Positions 10,838-22,399 of a stretch of DNA of 64,000 nt are shown here, in pieces. This DNA is from Iris pallida (taxonomy: Eukaryota; Streptophyta; Magnoliopsida; Asparagales; Iridaceae), in the NCBI GenBank assembly GCA_029216955.1, contig JANAVB010016199.1, positions 15,712,720 to 15,776,719 of the forward strand, read 5' to 3'. Every line of letters begins with the position of its first letter. Positions within the stretch are counted from its first letter, which is position 1. The translations under genes and the position numbers were made by a program. The notes below the pieces were generated by a model. The model did not search any database. It had not been told where the DNA came from and saw only the letters and a program-made list of their open reading frames with translations.

Positions 10838-11572
10838 TAGGAATGCAAATGAGCCAAGCCGTTTGCTAGCTGCTTGAAGCTCAACTCGATAAAAGCTCGT
10901 TTGAGCTCGGTTCGTTTAGTAAACAAGATGAGCTCAAGCTTCATTTTCGAGCTCGTTTAATAAACGAGCCAAGTTCAAGCTTAGAAGTACTCGGCTCGTT
11001 TGAGCTCGCGAGCTGGCTCGTTTATGAGCTTGCGAGCTAGCTGGTTTAGAAGCTCATTTAGGAGCTCGTTTAGGAGTTTGTTTAGAAGCTAGATTATTCT
11101 TTGTTTAATTCTAATTATATATATGTTCATATAACAATATGGTTGTGTGTATTATATATTTATATGTCCTTAATAATTGATATTAAGGAACTTTTTTAAT
11201 TAAATGTTTATAAATAAATTGTTAATGTTACAGGTACTTGAATTCAAACCTATATAGCTTGAAATCGAGCTCATTAAGCTTGAAATTAAGCTTAATGAGC
11301 GTGAAATAAAGTTGAGCGAGCTTGAAATCAAGCTTAACGAACTTGATTTTGAGCTTATTGAGCTTGTTTATCAAGCTTAAATCAAGCTTGCTTATCAAGC
11401 CAAGCTCGAACTCAAACCAAGCCAAGCTCAAGCTTAATATAAACAAGCTCGAGCCAAGCTCAAGCTCTAAAATAAAAAACTTATCAAGCTCGAGCTTGAG
11501 CTTGATTAATTATAATCAAGCCAAGCTCAAGCTTACAAAAGCTTGGCTCGACTTGGCTCGTTTGCAGCCCTA
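10838..11572. mobile_element. hAT-type MITE (735 bp), GAGCTCG-rich
   Basis: The inverted termini are TAGGAATGCAAATGAGCCAA and, from the right, TAGGGCTGCAAACGAGCCAA. The perfect 8-bp target-site duplication CTTCTAAT lies at 10830-10837 and 11573-11580. The interior consists of clustered GAGCTCG, CAAGCTC and CTTGAAATCAAGC-type words in both orientations and has no gene. It inserted into the LINE fragment, whose frame resumes after it. Confidence 0.92.
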
Positions 11573-11659
11573 CTTCTAATATAGGGATAATTCATAATAT
11601 TGAACATGATGTATTGATTAACGGGCACAAAATGAAGGTCATATGAGTGAACTTCGGTT

Positions 11660-11690
11660 GTAAAAAAAAAAAAAAAAAAATAATAATAAT

Positions 11691-11756
<66 letters not shown>
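11660..11756. repeat. A-tract, (TAA)n and (TA)n compound repeat
   Basis: Nineteen or so A residues, then several TAA units, then a TA run of about 60 bp. The A-tract directly follows LINE coding sequence and is probably the LINE poly(A) tail that later gave rise to the microsatellite. Confidence 0.85.
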
Positions 11757-11758
<2 letters not shown>

Positions 11759-12489
11759 GATTGAATGAAATATCGGAGGTATGGAGGACATGATAGTTTG
11801 AATCCACTATGGTACAGATCATCAGAGGTAATATTTAACCTGATGAGTTTAATGATCTTGCTTGAAAAGTTAGTAAAATTACGAAAGATTAAATATTTTT
11901 GATAAAACAAACATATTTACCATAACGAACGAACTTCGTCAGAGGTACTTTAGTTGTGGAATAAAAATATACATTGCTACTCTCTGGGGAGTTATAACAT
12001 AATGCTTCATTGGTATAGTTGACATTGTCTATTGGTCATGAGATTAACCACCCCCTGCCCTTCATTGGGTGGAGGTCAAAGGTGGATGACCAAAGACCCC
12101 TTTTCATCGGAAGTATCAACATCATCGTCTTCTGAAGCCGAGTGTTCTTTACCTTCATCAATATCATGCAAATGCATAACCCGAGTATCGTAATCTTCTT
12201 GATCACTAAGAATATTTGGGAAACCGAAGTCTTGAACAAGTTGTCCGGCTTTGAGCTTGACGAATGAGCTACTCCCAATTATTAACTTTAGTACTTCCAA
12301 TAGCAACACTTATCGGAAGAAGTAGGTTATGTTTGCATGCTTGCACAAATATAGGTATAGACATGCCAGTAGGGCATTGCATCAAGATTTTACAGAATCT
12401 CTTGACGGAGTCTTTGGAGAGTAGGATTGAGGAAACACTGCCCTCGATAGGGATACTACCCTATGCTTTCGCCTCCAATTCTATCCTAT
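11757..12489. other. No recognisable gene
   Basis: Unique-looking sequence. A minus-strand open frame at 12076-12309 (77 codons) has an acidic C-terminal part (GKEHSASEDDDVDTSDEK). I do not recognise it and see no start context or neighbouring exon. It may be a worn transposon ORF. Confidence 0.4.
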
Positions 12490-13140
12490 CATGTTGACAA
12501 TAGCAACTGAAATTTTTTGGACTTTGCACAAAGGAACAGTATCATTTGCGCATAAGAGAGCTGATTGCTGATCTGCGCATACAAAATACTGTCATTTGCA
12601 CAGGAAGAAATATTGAACTGTGCATGGTAAAACACTGCCACTCGTGTATTAGAAATTTTGCTGAAGCATGCACATAAGATCATTGTCTTCTACGCTTAGA
12701 GAAGAATTTTTCTTCATGTGCAGAGGAGCATTATCTCTCAATTCTCATACAGTTGATTGCACAGTGATGTCATTGAATGGACACTACATTGGCAGTAGAA
12801 GACTTCCTCTCTTTATGTTTTAAATTGATTACATTATGTAAATCAGAGAAGAAATAGTTTGTACTTAGATCCATTTCATGCACATGAGAAATTCCTGTGC
12901 ATGAATCTATTTGTAAGGAGTTTGCTTTTCGACCCACTTTACATGCATGGAATTTTTCTACGCATGGGGTTTGCTGGAATGACTTTGGTTTCAGACTCAT
13001 TTCACGTGCATGAACTACACAGGAGTTTCTGTTTAATGCCAATTCGGCACATAGAACCAATTTGTGCATGCCAATAGGTTCAACAACTTGGGCGTGCATG
13101 ACTTGCACTGTTTTAGACTTCTTTAACTTAGCACTCTATC
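12490..13140 (-). repeat. TGCGCATG-rich degenerate repeat region
   Basis: Many copies of words such as TGCGCAT, GTGCATG and CATGCAC, spaced 30-60 bp apart. A minus-strand open frame of 112 codons (12770-13108) is rich in His, Met and Cys because of these words. A similar region lies at 32880-33500. The function and family are unknown to me. Confidence 0.45.
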
Positions 13141-13171
13141 TTGCGTAGCAAAGATAGTCAACTTTATTTTC

Positions 13172-15600
13172 TGTCAGAGTCCCAGAACTAAAACTAAAAT
13201 ATTGAAAAGTCGGGACAGGCCAGGTCAGCTAAGTATACCAGAATACTCCAGTACCCTGAGATACAGTCAAAGCTGTAGAGATGGGTTACAAACTACAATC
13301 CAACAGTCAATCCTAGGTCAAACAATCCTAGATATCTCAATCACATGCAAATAAGTAAAATAAATAGTATGATCATCAGGCATATAAGACAATAAAGTGT
13401 CCCAAACTATAATATATAGATGATCATGAAGCTAGTAATCCAAAACGAAGAACTATCGAGAGAGTAAGTCGTACATGATCAGCTCTAGTTGTAGTCTAGT
13501 ATATACAGATCACGTTTGTAGGCTAATGTCAAGTCCAAAACACGAGATAAACATGTGCTCGGTTGCTAAACATCGCAAAAGAATATGTACAAAATCTAGT
13601 GGGTAAAGGAAAGAAAATCTACTCAGGCATCCTGGTGCTCCGGGTGGTCACCATCGCTCTTTTACCAGATCTAGCCAAACAAAACCAGTGGGATCAGACC
13701 CCCACATAGCAAGTACCACATAAGAAGCCAAAATATGAACTAAAACAAAGCATGCAATTATAACCATACTAAAATAAAGACAGTAAAATCGCAGTAAAAT
13801 CGGGCAGGAATAATGTAAAGGTACCGCAAGAAATAATAAAGAAAACTGGAAACATGTGAACATGTATGGGATCATGTAAAGGTAAACAGGAATAGCATGT
13901 GAATGAAGCTGGGCATGTGAGCATGTATAGTACGGGGAATCATGTATAGCATGTGAGTACAAGATATGACGATAAATAACAAGATGATTTGGGAACTATT
14001 CGGGAACCGAATCACAACCCTTTGTCATGCCCCAGTCCCAAAAGTCACGAGACTAGCACGTGACACGGTCAGCTGGTACATACTCAAGGGTAAATTCAAT
14101 CTATGGAACCCTCAAGTAATGTACGTAAGCTGTCTAATATAAGGTCTAAAATGGCAAGTTAGTATCTCGATCCACAAATAATAATCTCAAGTGGGAACCA
14201 AATATATTACTGTCGATCAAACAATAATACACTGATACCACTTGAATATAAATACAAGAATAGATAATTTGTAATAAAGTTGGTCAGAACTTAATACAAT
14301 CATCTGAACAATCTCATAACAAAAAGTAAAGCTTTGTAAAACTAGGCCATACACCACTAGATGTCATCATAAAATATAAAATATAAAAGAACGATAAAAG
14401 TACCAGTAGCGATACCTGAATCATGAAGATTCAATCGTCCGCTAATCAACCCTTTTATTCTAGGGGTCTCAGCAAATACCTGGCGCTGGCTTCCTTTCAG
14501 AGGAGAGTTTGATAAAGTGTTAGGCGTGGGTTGGCGCAGCACAGCAGTTGGTTGTTGTGACACTCCTATGGAACTTCCCGGTCATGGCGAGAGGTCTGAT
14601 ATGGTCGAGACAAGAAGGTGGCGCTCGACGAGAAGTCCGGAACTGTCGCGGCTTTGTCATGGCGAACAGAGAAGTCGGCTTGCCTACAAGTGGAAGGAGA
14701 AGTCTTTAGTGGGTTTTTGCGGCATCCGGTGAGGCCGAATGCGCGCACATGGTCGACGCGATATGGTGAGTCGAGACTGGAAGGCTCGACGTGTTCGAGT
14801 TACGGTGCTCGAGTGAAGGCCATAGAAAGCGGAAGTTTGTGAGCAGAGAAGAAAATTGCTTTGGTGTTTATATAGTTCCTCTTGTGGAGAGAGACTAGGT
14901 TATATAGGAATTGAGTTTTTTTTTTTAGATTTGAAATAGAATTTAAATGACAGGTAAAACTGGATTAGCTCAGATTTTCCAAATAGATTTCTATGAATCT
15001 AGGGTTGGATTTTTTTGGTTGGAATTTCCATTAGGATCGAATCTTATCCTAAAGATTCATTGCAGTTTGAGTGAGGAAAGAGATGACACTTTAGATAATT
15101 GATTATAATTATTATTAAAATATTTTAGTACTCAATTTATAGGGATTGTTTCTTATATGAAAAGATAAGTGATAATGAATTCGTTTAAAACTAACTTCCT
15201 ATTTCTATCTACTTATATCAAAGAGTTCTTGCCAGGGAAGGATAACGTTGTGTTTCTCATAAATAATATTTTATATTTGTAAAATTTATATATCTTTTAT
15301 ATTCTTAATTGAATATATTTATAACACGGTTGCATATATTTTTTATTGATCTCCTAATGTTTTTGGTGATCTTAAAGGCTAACTATAGTTTAGTAGGTAC
15401 ATTTTAGTTATCTTTGTGTATCCCATTTACAATTATTCCAACATTACTTAATAACTTTTATAAATAAATTAGTTCTCCACATATTTATATAACTAATTAT
15501 TTATATTTATTTTTAACAATAAAACATCTACTTTCCATTTATCTTTTCTTATAGAATACATTATTCAGCACCTAGTTGAATTAAATTGTAAAAAAAAAAT
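13172..15600 (-). repeat. LTR-like sequence, minus orientation, unresolved
   Basis: Two TGTC starts look like the outer ends of gypsy-type LTRs seen in reverse: 13172 (TGTCAGAGTCCCAGAAC) and 14023 (TGTCATGCCCCAGTCCC). A GC-richer leader-like block at 14540-14860 lies downstream, on the minus strand, of a TATA box (CTATATAAAC, 14866-14875). The arrangement fits a U3-R-U5 unit read leftwards. I could not find the other ends or target duplications, so element limits are not given. The rest, to 15600, is AT-rich without genes. Confidence 0.45.
14866..14875 (-). promoter_or_regulatory. TATA box in LTR-like sequence
   Basis: CTATATAAAC on the minus strand, followed downstream by a GC-rich leader-like region. 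Probably an LTR promoter. Confidence 0.45.
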
Positions 15601-16543
15601 AAAAAATTATGACGGGGGGTTTACATCCGTAAATCAAAAAAGCATCGGGGTTGCATTCCTTCTCCTTAGTAGAACTTAGTCTTTAATCATTTACCGGTAA
15701 AAGTAAAGCATAGACAGGAGCTAGACAAGATGAGACAAGACTAGACAAGACGTGACTGGACTGGACTCCATCCAACAATCATGGACAAGCAATAAATACG
15801 GCTTGATACATTAGCTAACTAAGGTTATCACAATCCCAATTACTAACATATGCAGTTTGAAAAATCTAATCCGTCTGCACGCCCTGCAGACTACCCAAAT
15901 TATCCAGGCTGCGGACGCAACGATATATATAGTAGATACACCGCCCAAGAGACGTGTATTATAAATAGTAAGCTCCACACGATGACGAGCTAAATATAGT
16001 AGTACATGTATACATGATTGCCCCCCACTTGACGGTGTGCTAGAAATGTGCCCCTCACGATGGAGAGCTCCAAATCCATTATATAGGCCAGAATAAAGTG
16101 TTTGCAAGTAACCGAGAAAATCTTTCCTCCCAATACATCTAGGTAATCAAGCTAGTTGTTTAGTCCTTAATATTTTCATTCCGAATTTTGGATGTGGCAT
16201 TACGCAGAATCCATCCTAGACATGATACATGCAAGACTGGACAAGACAAGCAAGAGTGCACTATAACAAGCCACAACAGGAATATACATGTATTGGGAAC
16301 ATGAGTGCGCTACAATGAGCTATTATATATCAGGCTAGACAGTACAGGAATCAGGAGTGCGCCATGACAGGCCACGATAACAGGCTAGACAGTACAAGAA
16401 TCAAGAGTGCACCACAATGGGCCACTATCAGGTAGGCATGACAATACATGTACATGATAAGCAAGATAGCACATACGTGCTTAAGAAATCATGTCCATGG
16501 CTAAACAATATAGTACAAAAAATCTAGGTAGGCTTACATAGCA
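15601..16543. repeat. Non-coding, with degenerate direct repeats
   Basis: No gene is seen. At 16215-16450 an irregular repeat of about 60-70 bp contains AGAGTGCRCYAYRAYRRGCC, AGGCTAGACAGTACA and similar words. The region probably belongs to the LTR-like DNA into which the hAT element at 16544 inserted, resuming at 29897. Confidence 0.5.
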
Positions 16544-17236
16544 TGTCAAGTTGTTGTGTGGGCCGGGCGGCCCGGTCCCCGGCTTGAGCCCGGCCCGAGC
16601 TAGGTCAACGACCCGGACCGGCTCGAACCGCCCCCATATACGTCCAGCTTGGGTCTATCTTCCCGACCCACTAGCCCGGACCGGCTCGGCCCGGTTTGAG
16701 CGTGGGTCCGGGCCGAGCAAACCCCTCAAGCCCGACCGGGCCGACTCGGACCGGCCCGGTTCGGTCCATTTCAATTTTTTTCTTTGTAGCTGTTGGGGGT
16801 GTAAAAGACTAGAATAACCCCGATTTAGTGGTTGTTTTTTGAACATTAGATGGGTATTTTGGTCATTTTGCTAAAAATGACCAAAATACCCATATAACCA
16901 CTCTTTTTTGGGGGTAAAATAGGTCATTTTGCACCCAAAACAAATATATAAATAGACCAAAATTTACAAAAATTATACACAACCATTTCTTTTCTCTCTT
17001 ACAAAATATTGAAGCTAAGGAATTCTCTGAAGATTGAACAACAAGTTTCTGGGCTTTGAAGTGCAACTTCCTGGAGGCCAAAGTGTAGTGTTCTCTGGCT
17101 TTCAAATTCTACAAAAAATTTTGGAGCTTCACATCTCTTCCCGAAGTGTATCTTCCAAGTAATTTTAATTTAGATAATTTTTCTCACTTTTTTTTGGTAC
17201 TTTATGGGTTTTTTTTGGGACAATTTTGGACTTTTT

Positions 17237-17268
17237 CTTCTCTCTCTCTCTCTCTCTCTCTCTCTTTG
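17237..17268. repeat. (CT)n microsatellite
   Basis: A pyrimidine dinucleotide run just upstream of the hAT transposase start region, probably in its 5' leader. Confidence 0.9.
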
Positions 17269-17305
17269 GTAGATAACATTTTCTGCAAAATTAAATTGCA
17301 AAACT

Positions 17306-18308
17306 ATGGATGATACTGGTTCTAACCACCCTTTCGAAGATGATTCACAACAAATTTTTGCTTATTATAATAATTTATTTGAAATCAATTCTATTCCAGA
17401 TTCTGTGCCACACACAAATGTCACCTCCTAAAGTAAGGAGCATAGCTACAAATGTTGTAACTAGGAAGAAATCAGTTTTATGGCAATACTATAAAAAATA
17501 TATGTCATTGATAGTGATGGCGCACCAGTTTTAGATCCCAAAACTCAAAAACCAATTCCTAAAGATGCACAGTGTAAGAAATATAGAAAAATATTTAAGT
17601 GGAAAAGGAACGATGGCACGGACACATTGAAAAGATACTATAACACTTGTCATGGTAAAGACACACTGTAAGCCAGTCAGTCATAGATTAGCATGGATCC
17701 ACAAGGATCTTTTGTAGGTAATTTTGTTTATTCTGATGCTCGTAACAAAACTGAGCTAACAAATTTTTTTATTTGTGATGAACTACCTTTCACATTCGGG
17801 GAGAGTAATTGGTATTATAAGTATGCTAGTGGTTCTCTTAACCCATGTTTTAATAAAGTTTCTAGATCAATTAGTAGAGCGGTGGCTATCAAAGTCTTTC
17901 AAAAGGAAATGACAGCTTTGAAGCAAAGCTTCGTAAATGTTAGTAAGGTTTCTCTAACTTCTGATATATGGACTACAAAACAAAACTATGCTTTTATTTG
18001 TATCACGACACATTATATAGATCCAAAGTGTATGTTGCAAAAACGTATTATTTGTCTATGGCCTTTGGATTTATCACATATCGGTTCTGTAATTGGTGGA
18101 GCCATCTGCAATTTTTACGTGAATACGATATTCACAATAATTTTTTTTTCTATTTCTCTTGATAATGCTAGTAATAACACTTCTTGTATTAGTATTTTAA
18201 GTTCACAATTTTTACCTATAGTAGAAGGACGACTATTTCATCTTAGATGTGCTTGCCATATTATTAATTTAGTTGTACATGAATGTCTTCAATTTTTCCA
18301 TACAAATT
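17306..18308 (+). pseudogene. hAT transposase, N-terminal half (BED finger and core start)
   Basis: The reading starts near ATG 17306 (MDDTGSNHPFEDD). It continues with frame changes through a BED-type region at 17470-17670 (IDSDGAPVLDPKTQKP...CKKYRKIFKWKRNDGTDTLKRY...CHGK). The second Cys of the finger is replaced (CKKY). The frame at 17693-18308 contains features of the RICESLEEPER-like group: KVSLTSDIWTTKQNYAFICITTHYID, then SLDNASNNTS and LRCACHIINLVVHE. It runs into the gypsy LTR at 18309 at codon HTN. Stops at about 17430 and 17670 break the N-terminus, so this copy is non-functional. Confidence 0.85.
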
Positions 18309-18513
18309 TGTGAAACCCAGTTTTGAATGTGAAATATTATTATTATTATTAGTATTATAATATTATTACTATTATTATTATTATTTATGAGCTTTGGTAA
18401 TTAATTTTAAAATTTATAACGGCTTTTGGTTGCTGACCTGACCCGAGCCCGGACCCGATTCCCGAAACCCAGACCCGGTCCTAACCCTTTTCATTTGAAA
18501 TCTGTTTTATATA

Positions 18514-18590
<77 letters not shown>

Positions 18591-21265
18591 CATTTTTGAG
18601 TTGGTCCACTGTTGGACCAACTCCCCTCCATGTTTCCCCTCACCCCCTCACTTCTCTCCCCTTCTTTCACTCTCAGCACTTCCCCTCAACTCCCACTCCT
18701 TCTTTAAACTCATACTCACACCATCCCACCACCACAACTCCCCATCTCTCTCCAAGGAACAAATTCCCACCACCATCACTTCACACAAACCCCTTCCTCT
18801 TCTTTTCCCCTCTCCTACAAACCCCCATCCCGCGACCTCCCTGCCGACTCCGTCCGCCGACCCGCCGGTCTCCTCCCAGCCGCGCCCCCGGCCTTCCGCG
18901 CGCCCTGGCAGCCGCCTACGCCCCCTTCCTGGCCGCCGCAGCGTCTACAGCGTCGGACCCCAACCTGCGCCCCCGCGCGCATCTTCCGGTGCACGCCCGA
19001 CCCCCCAGTACTGTCGATCCGGCCGCCCGGCTCCCCGGCGCCCTTTTCGGCCCCAGCGCTGTCCTCCCCGGCCGTGCCCTAGCCCCGTGCCCGCGCGCTG
19101 CTCCCCCGGCGCACCCCGAGACCGTGTCTGCTGTTTTGGACAGCCCCTGTCCGACGCTCTTCGCTGGATTTCGAGTCCGTTCTGTGGATTTGCGCGTCCC
19201 GAGTCTGAGGCAACCCTTCGGATTTCGTTGTTTTGGATAATCCCTGGTTAATCACAGCAGTTCGTCCCTCCCCGTGTCAATGATGATAATTTGGTCCACG
19301 AATTTCTTCGAAAATTCGGTTTTCGGTTACGTGTTTGGTTCCGAAAATTTTCGGAACCATTGTTGGATTTTATTCTGTGGATTTTTGCATAGTTCTGTTG
19401 CTGTGGGTTTTTCGAAAAACTTTCGGAAAGGTTTCTGACGGTTGGAATTATTTTCATCATTTCCAATTTCTTATCGGAAATGATTCTGGAGTAGTTTCGG
19501 GAGTTCCGAATTGGTTTCGGGTTTTCCGGATTAATTTTGAGAATGATTGTGGTTATTTTTATATATATATTTTGGGATTCCCTGGTTTGGAATTTGCAAA
19601 AAAATATTGGCACACTTTTCCAGTTTTTGGGTTGACCGAAAATAGAGGAAATGCTGCCGGATTTTCCATAAAATTTAATTATAATTTTAAAAATAATTTT
19701 TAAATGGTTTTTTCGGAAAATATTATTATTTTGGATTTTTGGGCGACGACCGTATTGGTCAATGGGCCCCGGCTAAGTGCAAACGAAACCGGCTTCGCCC
19801 GGACGTTGAGGCATTAGCCTATATGACGATTGGACCATATCTGAGAGTCATTAAATATTTAATTTATTTTTATTATTTAATCTATTCATAATTAAATTGT
19901 AGGAGGATTTTAGAACTAATAACTGTTTCGTCTTATTTCAATTTATATAAATAAATTGTAATGGGCATAAGCCCAGCTGGTCTTTTGGCTCTGTGACCTG
20001 TAACTTAGTAGCGTAGGTTTTCTGTTGTTTTCTGGTTTTGCGAGTTATTTTAGCATACGCGTAAAACAAATAGATAATTATTTTGATATAGAAAATTAAT
20101 AAAGTTTTCTCACATTAAAATTTACAAGTTTTAATATTTAACAACGATCATGTTTTTCTCATTAAAATAAGAAATTTAGTTTTATATGTATAATTACGAA
20201 AATATAAAGTTTTAATCAAATTAATTTGATAACGACGAGTTTTTCCAAAATACAAGTTAAAATGATCTTTCTCTCGTTATTAATTACAACGCATCGATAA
20301 TCGCGTTTTGTTCGTGCTTAATAATAAAGATTAAAATTGATTAGGACACAATTAGAGATTTCAACTAGCATAGTTAGCTTGGTAACCCTGGATTCTGAGT
20401 CGAACTTCTCGAATGTAGGATTTCGAGGACGAGTCTAAATTCCATCTCGAAGTCTTCATCCCTTCAAGTCCAGTCCATTTTGAGGCAAGTACATTTTGTG
20501 TTAGTTTACAGTTATTTAATAATCACTTTACTGCAAGTTTAAACCACGATGCAACACGGAACTCTCCCTGAGAGCACTGACTGTAACTACTGTAACTACT
20601 GTAACTGTTTGGGAACTGGGAGAGTAGTGTAATGAGTATGACCACATCCCAAAATAACTTAGAACTGTACTAGCTTACCCCTCATACACACGGGGATAAG
20701 CCGTATCTTCACTGTAACAAACCCAAGCCGGTCATATTCATTGCCTATTCAAATCACACTGTTTTACTGTTAGAAAACTGTTCATTTCTAAATTGTTTAA
20801 AAGTGCATGATTCTATTATTATTTCAACTGTCAAATTAGCATGAATTGTACTTTGCTCCCTCCTGACTGGAGATACATTTTTAGGGAACTATGAGGATGT
20901 TGAGCTGTTATACAACAGCTATTTCGACCCGGTTCTGTACCCCGTGGTGCTGCCAGAGTCCCCTTTGGAGGACGCAGGACCTGAGGCCGACGAACCGAAC
21001 GCCTAGCTAGATTTTCTGTTTCTAGATTTGTTGTTTTAGAATTTTGTAATTTGATTTCAGCTTTTAATTCAGTTCTTTCACTTTCCAGTTGTATCTATTT
21101 AAAGGTTTAATAAAGTTTTAAATTCCCGAATGTTGAGTTATGACAAATATAGATGTTGTTTTTGTGGTTACCTGCTAATGGAACAGCTTACTGCCGCCGT
21201 CTCAACAACGGTGCAGGCTGGGCATGATCCGGTTCGACCCAATTATTTGGGATCGGGTCGTGACA
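18309..21265 (+). repeat. gypsy 5' LTR (2.96 kb)
   Basis: A TG...CA LTR. It contains a TTA microsatellite (18340-18385), a TA run of about 80 bp (18508-18585) that is nearly absent from the 3' LTR, and a C-rich, GC-rich block at 18610-19230. Open frames in that block (18596-19251) are Pro/Ser/Ala-rich in two frames at once and look like compositional artefacts. Confidence 0.93.
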
Positions 21266-21274
21266 TGTTTTTAG

Positions 21275-21292
21275 TGGTGGCCCATGCAGGTC
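21275..21292 (+). other. Candidate gypsy primer-binding site
   Basis: TGGTGGCCCATGCAGGTC starts 9 nt after the LTR end (spacer TGTTTTTAG) and begins with TGG, as expected for pairing to a tRNA 3' CCA end. I cannot name the tRNA. The same 18 nt occur at the equivalent place in the LARD (41550-41567, minus strand). Confidence 0.55.
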
Positions 21293-21417
21293 AGAACAAC
21301 AACTTAGGAAAACATACCTAGAAACAATTAGAACACTAGAACATTAATTTGTCACAACATAGGTCTGAATTATATATAAATAAATATTTTTGTTTGATTA
21401 TAGACTGTTAGGATACC

Positions 21418-22115
21418 TTGCTTATATTTGCTCCCTTAACCTTCCAGAATATAACCAAGGATAAAACCAATCCTGCTGGCGATGAGGTGTCATCTACGGA
21501 TCATACCCCATCTCCTCAACCAAGTCCAAGGTTTATTCCCTCGCGGCTGATTGACCGTCCCCATGATGCATCCAGTGAAGTTTTCACTACACTGGCGATT
21601 CCTACCTCTTCTCAAACTGAGTTGCATTTCCTTGGTGGAGTATCCATTCCTGTTGCTCCACCAGTACCAGCAAACACCTCCCAAATGTTGCCCTATTTCA
21701 AGAAATCCTGGAGTTCCAGAAAGCTCAAGATGAAGCCCAGCAGGAACAGATGAATATCACGAGAGAAGACATGAAGAACGTCAATGATGTAGCCTTAGCT
21801 ATCTTGAACCAAGTTGGAGTGAAATCTCGTCCTAGGAGGGATACCCCCGAATCTAGGAGAAATTTGAGCCCTATCCGACAGTCATATCGTAAGAAGCTAT
21901 TGGTTTGTGACTACTGTAAAAGGCTTGGTCACCAAGCCAATATTTGTCGTAAGAAATTGGGAAAATGTTTGGCATGTGGATCTGCTGAACATCGGATAAA
22001 GGACTGTCCCTTATCTTTCCATCAAACCAGAGCACATATTCCAGCAACACCTGTTAGGCCACAACCTAGGGAATCTTCCTATCCAGTAGACCTTGCCTCC
22101 TACAATAAGGCATGA
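21418..22115 (+). pseudogene. gypsy gag remnant with two zinc knuckles
   Basis: Two overlapping frames, 21418-21753 and 21750-22115, with a shift near 21690. The second frame joins upstream text reading ILEFQKAQDEAQQEQ. It carries two CCHC knuckles, CDYCKRLGHQANIC and CLACGSAEHRIKDC. This is the nucleocapsid end of gag. The capsid domain is not recognisable and no protease Asp-Ser/Thr-Gly motif is seen before the reverse transcriptase, so a large part is deleted. Confidence 0.82.
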
Positions 22116-22399
22116 TGCAGACTCGAGGTTCATAGAAGATGAAGCAGTTGGAGACTGCTCATGCAAGAGCTAGAACCATGAAGAATAGTACCTAGGACTG
22201 CTGAATAGCATTATCTATTGTTATAAGAAGTTGTAACAGGATGTCCTTAGATCAATCATGAGGGTTTTGCTGTAATTCTCCACATGAATAAACTTCTTAG
22301 TTACACCTTTATGGTAGATGTATTCCCTGATAGTCTTCCCGGATTACCCCAGATTTAGACATAGAGTTCACTATTGACCTAGTCCCCGGCTCTTCCCTA

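Larger units (their letters stand above)
8090..11665 (+). mobile_element. LINE 3'-end fragment (zf-RVT region), split twice
   Basis: Plus-strand remnants of a plant LINE C-terminus. Codons at 8320-8400 read LGRLLTLDRLGQFGV, typical of the segment before the zf-RVT zinc-binding domain. The frame then meets the Tourist-like element at 8404. With that element and one TAA copy removed, the text reads straight into a Cys-x2-Cys motif after 10568. NETMNHLFFDC and VWHIWKGCNSRIFEG follow up to 10837. There is a frameshift near 10590. A second interruption, the hAT MITE at 10838, also closes in frame to IGIIHN at 11581. The copy appears to end at the A-rich tract near 11660, probably its poly(A). No RT or endonuclease domain is present, so it is a 5'-truncated dead copy. 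Confidence 0.8.

Noticed and set aside
18596..19251. Open frames of 214-216 codons in the gypsy 5' LTR, and a similar pair at 25687-26330
   Set aside because: Two frames are open at once in a GC-rich, pyrimidine-rich stretch, giving Pro/Ser/Ala-rich text. They recur only because the two LTRs are copies.
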